Of a DNA stretch of 40,192 bases, positions 38,886-40,192 are shown in pieces. A model generated the notes under the pieces. The model saw only the letters and a program-made list of their open reading frames with translations. It searched no databases and was not told where the DNA came from. The position numbers were made by a program, and so were the translations under genes. The stretch's first letter is position 1; every line of letters starts with the position of its first letter. The stretch comes from Acidobacteriota bacterium (GTDB lineage: Bacteria; Acidobacteriota; Terriglobia; Terriglobales; Acidobacteriaceae), in the NCBI GenBank assembly GCA_028876335.1, contig JAGWSG010000120.1, positions 1 to 40,192 of the forward strand. Direction: 5' to 3'.

Positions 38886-40192
38886 TTAGCCGAAGAGGAA
38901 TTCTTTTTCGCGGAGCTCTTTGATGGAGTCGCGGAGTTTGGCGGCTTTTTCGAACTCGAACTTTTTGGCGGCTTCGCGCATTTCGGTTTCTAGTTTGGCG
39001 ATGAAGTCGTCGACGTCGGCCTGGGAGTTGAACTCGGGAAGCGTGGCGGTTTCTTCTTCGGCAATGTCACCGTACTCGGCCTTGAGAATTTGGGCGAGGC
39101 CCATGTCCGTGGAAGAGATGATGGACTGCGGCGTGATGCCGTGCTCTTCGTTGTACGCGCGCTGGATGACGCGGCGGCGTTCGGTTTCACCCATTGCGTT
39201 GCGCATGGAGTCTGTGATGCGGTCGGCGTACAGGATGGCGCGGCCTTCGACGTGGCGCGCGGCACGGCCCATGGTCTGGATGAGCGAGCCGGTGGAGCGG
39301 AGGAAGCCTTCCTTGTCGGCATCGAGAATGGCGACGAGAGAGACTTCAGGCAGGTCGAGACCTTCGCGGAGTAGATTGATGCCGATGAGCACGTCGTACT
39401 CGCCCTTGCGCAGGCCGGCGAGAAGGCGGACGCGCTCGAGAGTTTCAATTTCAGAGTGCATGTAGCGACATTTGACGCCGACTTCGGTGTAGTAGCCGGC
39501 GAGATCTTCAGCCATGCGCTTGGTGAGCGTGGTAACGAGGACTCTTTCGTTGCGTTTGGCGCGGTCGCGGATTTCGGCGAGCAGATCGTCAATCTGGCCT
39601 TTGACGGGGCGGATTTCAACCTCGGGGTCGATGAGGCCGGTGGGGCGGATGACCTGTTCGACGACGACTCCCGCGGATTTGGTGAGCTCATACGGACCGG
39701 GCGTTGCTGATACGTAGATGGTCTGGTGGATGCGGTTTTCGAATTCCTCGAATTTGAGCGGGCGGTTGTCACGCGCGGACGGGAGGCGGAAGCCGTAGTC
39801 GACGAGGTTCTGCTTGCGCGACTGATCGCCGTACCACATGCCGTGTACTTGCGGGATGGTGGCGTGGCTTTCGTCGACGAAGAGGATGAAGTCACGCGGG
39901 AAGTAGTCGAGGAGCGTTGGCGGCGGCTCGCCGGGCAAGCGGCCGGAGAAGTGGCGCGAGTAATTCTCGATGCCGTGACAGTAGCCCATTGACTTGATCA
40001 TTTCGAGATCAAAGCGGGTGCGCTGATGGACGCGCTGGGCTTCAACCATGCGGCCTTCGGACTCGAGCTGCGCGACCCACTCGTTGAGTTCGGCAACGAT
40101 GGAGTCTATGGCGGAGGCTTTGCGCTCGGGCTGGACGACGTAGTGACTCTTTGGATAGATGGGCAGGCGCGAGTACTTCTGCTTGACGGTGC
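38886..40192 (-). CDS. uvrB: UvrB, excinuclease ABC subunit B (5' end outside window)
   Basis: 435 C-terminal residues; the frame runs on through the right edge. Visible parts: the region before and around [20 protein letters not shown], helicase motif II-like [15 protein letters not shown], the UvrB-specific [13 protein letters not shown], motifs V and VI ([38 protein letters not shown]), and a C-terminal UVR domain ([20 protein letters not shown]) that binds UvrC. UvrB is the damage-verifying helicase of nucleotide excision repair. Convergent with the radical SAM gene, 90 bp apart, with no obvious terminator. Confidence 0.97.
   Translation of the reverse strand, partial: TVKQKYSRLPIYPKSHYVVQPERKASAIDSIVAELNEWVAQLESEGRMVEAQRVHQRTRFDLEMIKSMGYCHGIENYSRHFSGRLPGEPPPTLLDYFPRDFILFVDESHATIPQVHGMWYGDQSRKQNLVDYGFRLPSARDNRPLKFEEFENRIHQTIYVSATPGPYELTKSAGVVVEQVIRPTGLIDPEVEIRPVKGQIDDLLAEIRDRAKRNERVLVTTLTKRMAEDLAGYYTEVGVKCRYMHSEIETLERVRLLAGLRKGEYDVLIGINLLREGLDLPEVSLVAILDADKEGFLRSTGSLIQTMGRAARHVEGRAILYADRITDSMRNAMGETERRRVIQRAYNEEHGITPQSIISSTDMGLAQILKAEYGDIAEEETATLPEFNSQADVDDFIAKLETEMREAAKKFEFEKAAKLRDSIKELREKEFLFG

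Noticed and set aside
38990-39895. 301-codon minus-strand frame inside uvrB
   Set aside because: Same strand but wrong frame; Ser/Thr/Pro-rich translation typical of an out-of-frame read of uvrB.
1-40192. Search for CRISPR arrays, tRNA/rRNA genes, insertion sequences and prophage genes
   Set aside because: No regularly spaced repeats, no cloverleaf-like sequences with recognisable T-loop motifs, no transposase or integrase motifs were seen by reading; short RNA genes could still be missed without a covariance search.

Overview
The window reads as a chromosomal segment of a Gram-negative, soil-type bacterium, most likely an acidobacterium (Terriglobia-like). The reasons are an 895-residue outer-membrane receptor with an N-terminal carboxypeptidase-regulatory-like domain, secreted proteins with DUF4097-type and FFGD beta repeats, a secreted metallopeptidase-TPR protein, and a strong preference for C-ending codons in most genes. 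This lineage call is an inference from gene content; no rRNA, tRNA, insertion sequence, CRISPR array or prophage was seen.

Layout. 1-7.1 kb: the end of a carboxymuconolactone-decarboxylase-family gene, a HAD phosphatase followed by a membrane glycosyltransferase, a secreted CAP-domain protein, and two oligopeptide-type ABC permeases (DppC-like on +, DppB-like on -) that face each other across a zinc-ribbon protein and a metallophosphoesterase. 6.4-8.7 kb: two paralogous coiled-coil proteins of unknown function, one with an internal duplication, and a putative lipoprotein. 8.8-12.7 kb: a CNNM/CorC membrane protein, an orphan efflux adaptor and a GSG-repeat DUF4097 protein. 13-22.9 kb: a PdxI-like aldo/keto reductase, a GH79-like glycosidase, a phosphoglycolate-phosphatase-like HAD, the TonB-type receptor, a metallopeptidase-TPR protein, an FFGD-repeat membrane protein and a TIGR01777-type epimerase. 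23-30.5 kb: a STAS-Crp/Fnr operon behind a PAS-PAS-GAF-AAA sigma-54 activator, then an SDR, a zinc-ribbon membrane protein, an AsmA-like protein and a single-domain response regulator.

From 30.5 to 31.4 kb there is about 0.9 kb with no convincing gene. Next comes a nitric-oxide gene set on the minus strand (31.4-37.6 kb): DUF488 protein, cupin, quinol-type NO reductase, NnrS, a RIC/YtfE-like di-iron repair protein translationally coupled to NnrS, and a Crp/Fnr regulator. A radical SAM/SPASM gene is divergent from the regulator. The 3' part of uvrB closes the window.

The most interesting signal is a 16-bp near-palindrome, AGNRACTTNNGTCACT, found in front of the NO reductase, in front of the RIC-nnrS operon, and between the Crp/Fnr regulator and the radical SAM gene. 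It looks like the operator of a small NO-detoxification regulon controlled by the local Crp/Fnr protein. No nitrite reductase is visible, so the set looks like NO defence or partial denitrification. Other points of interest are the duplicated coiled-coil family, a 33-bp palindrome across a sigma-54 activator stop codon, a STAS protein without its phospho-acceptor serine, and several unexplained intergenic palindromes.
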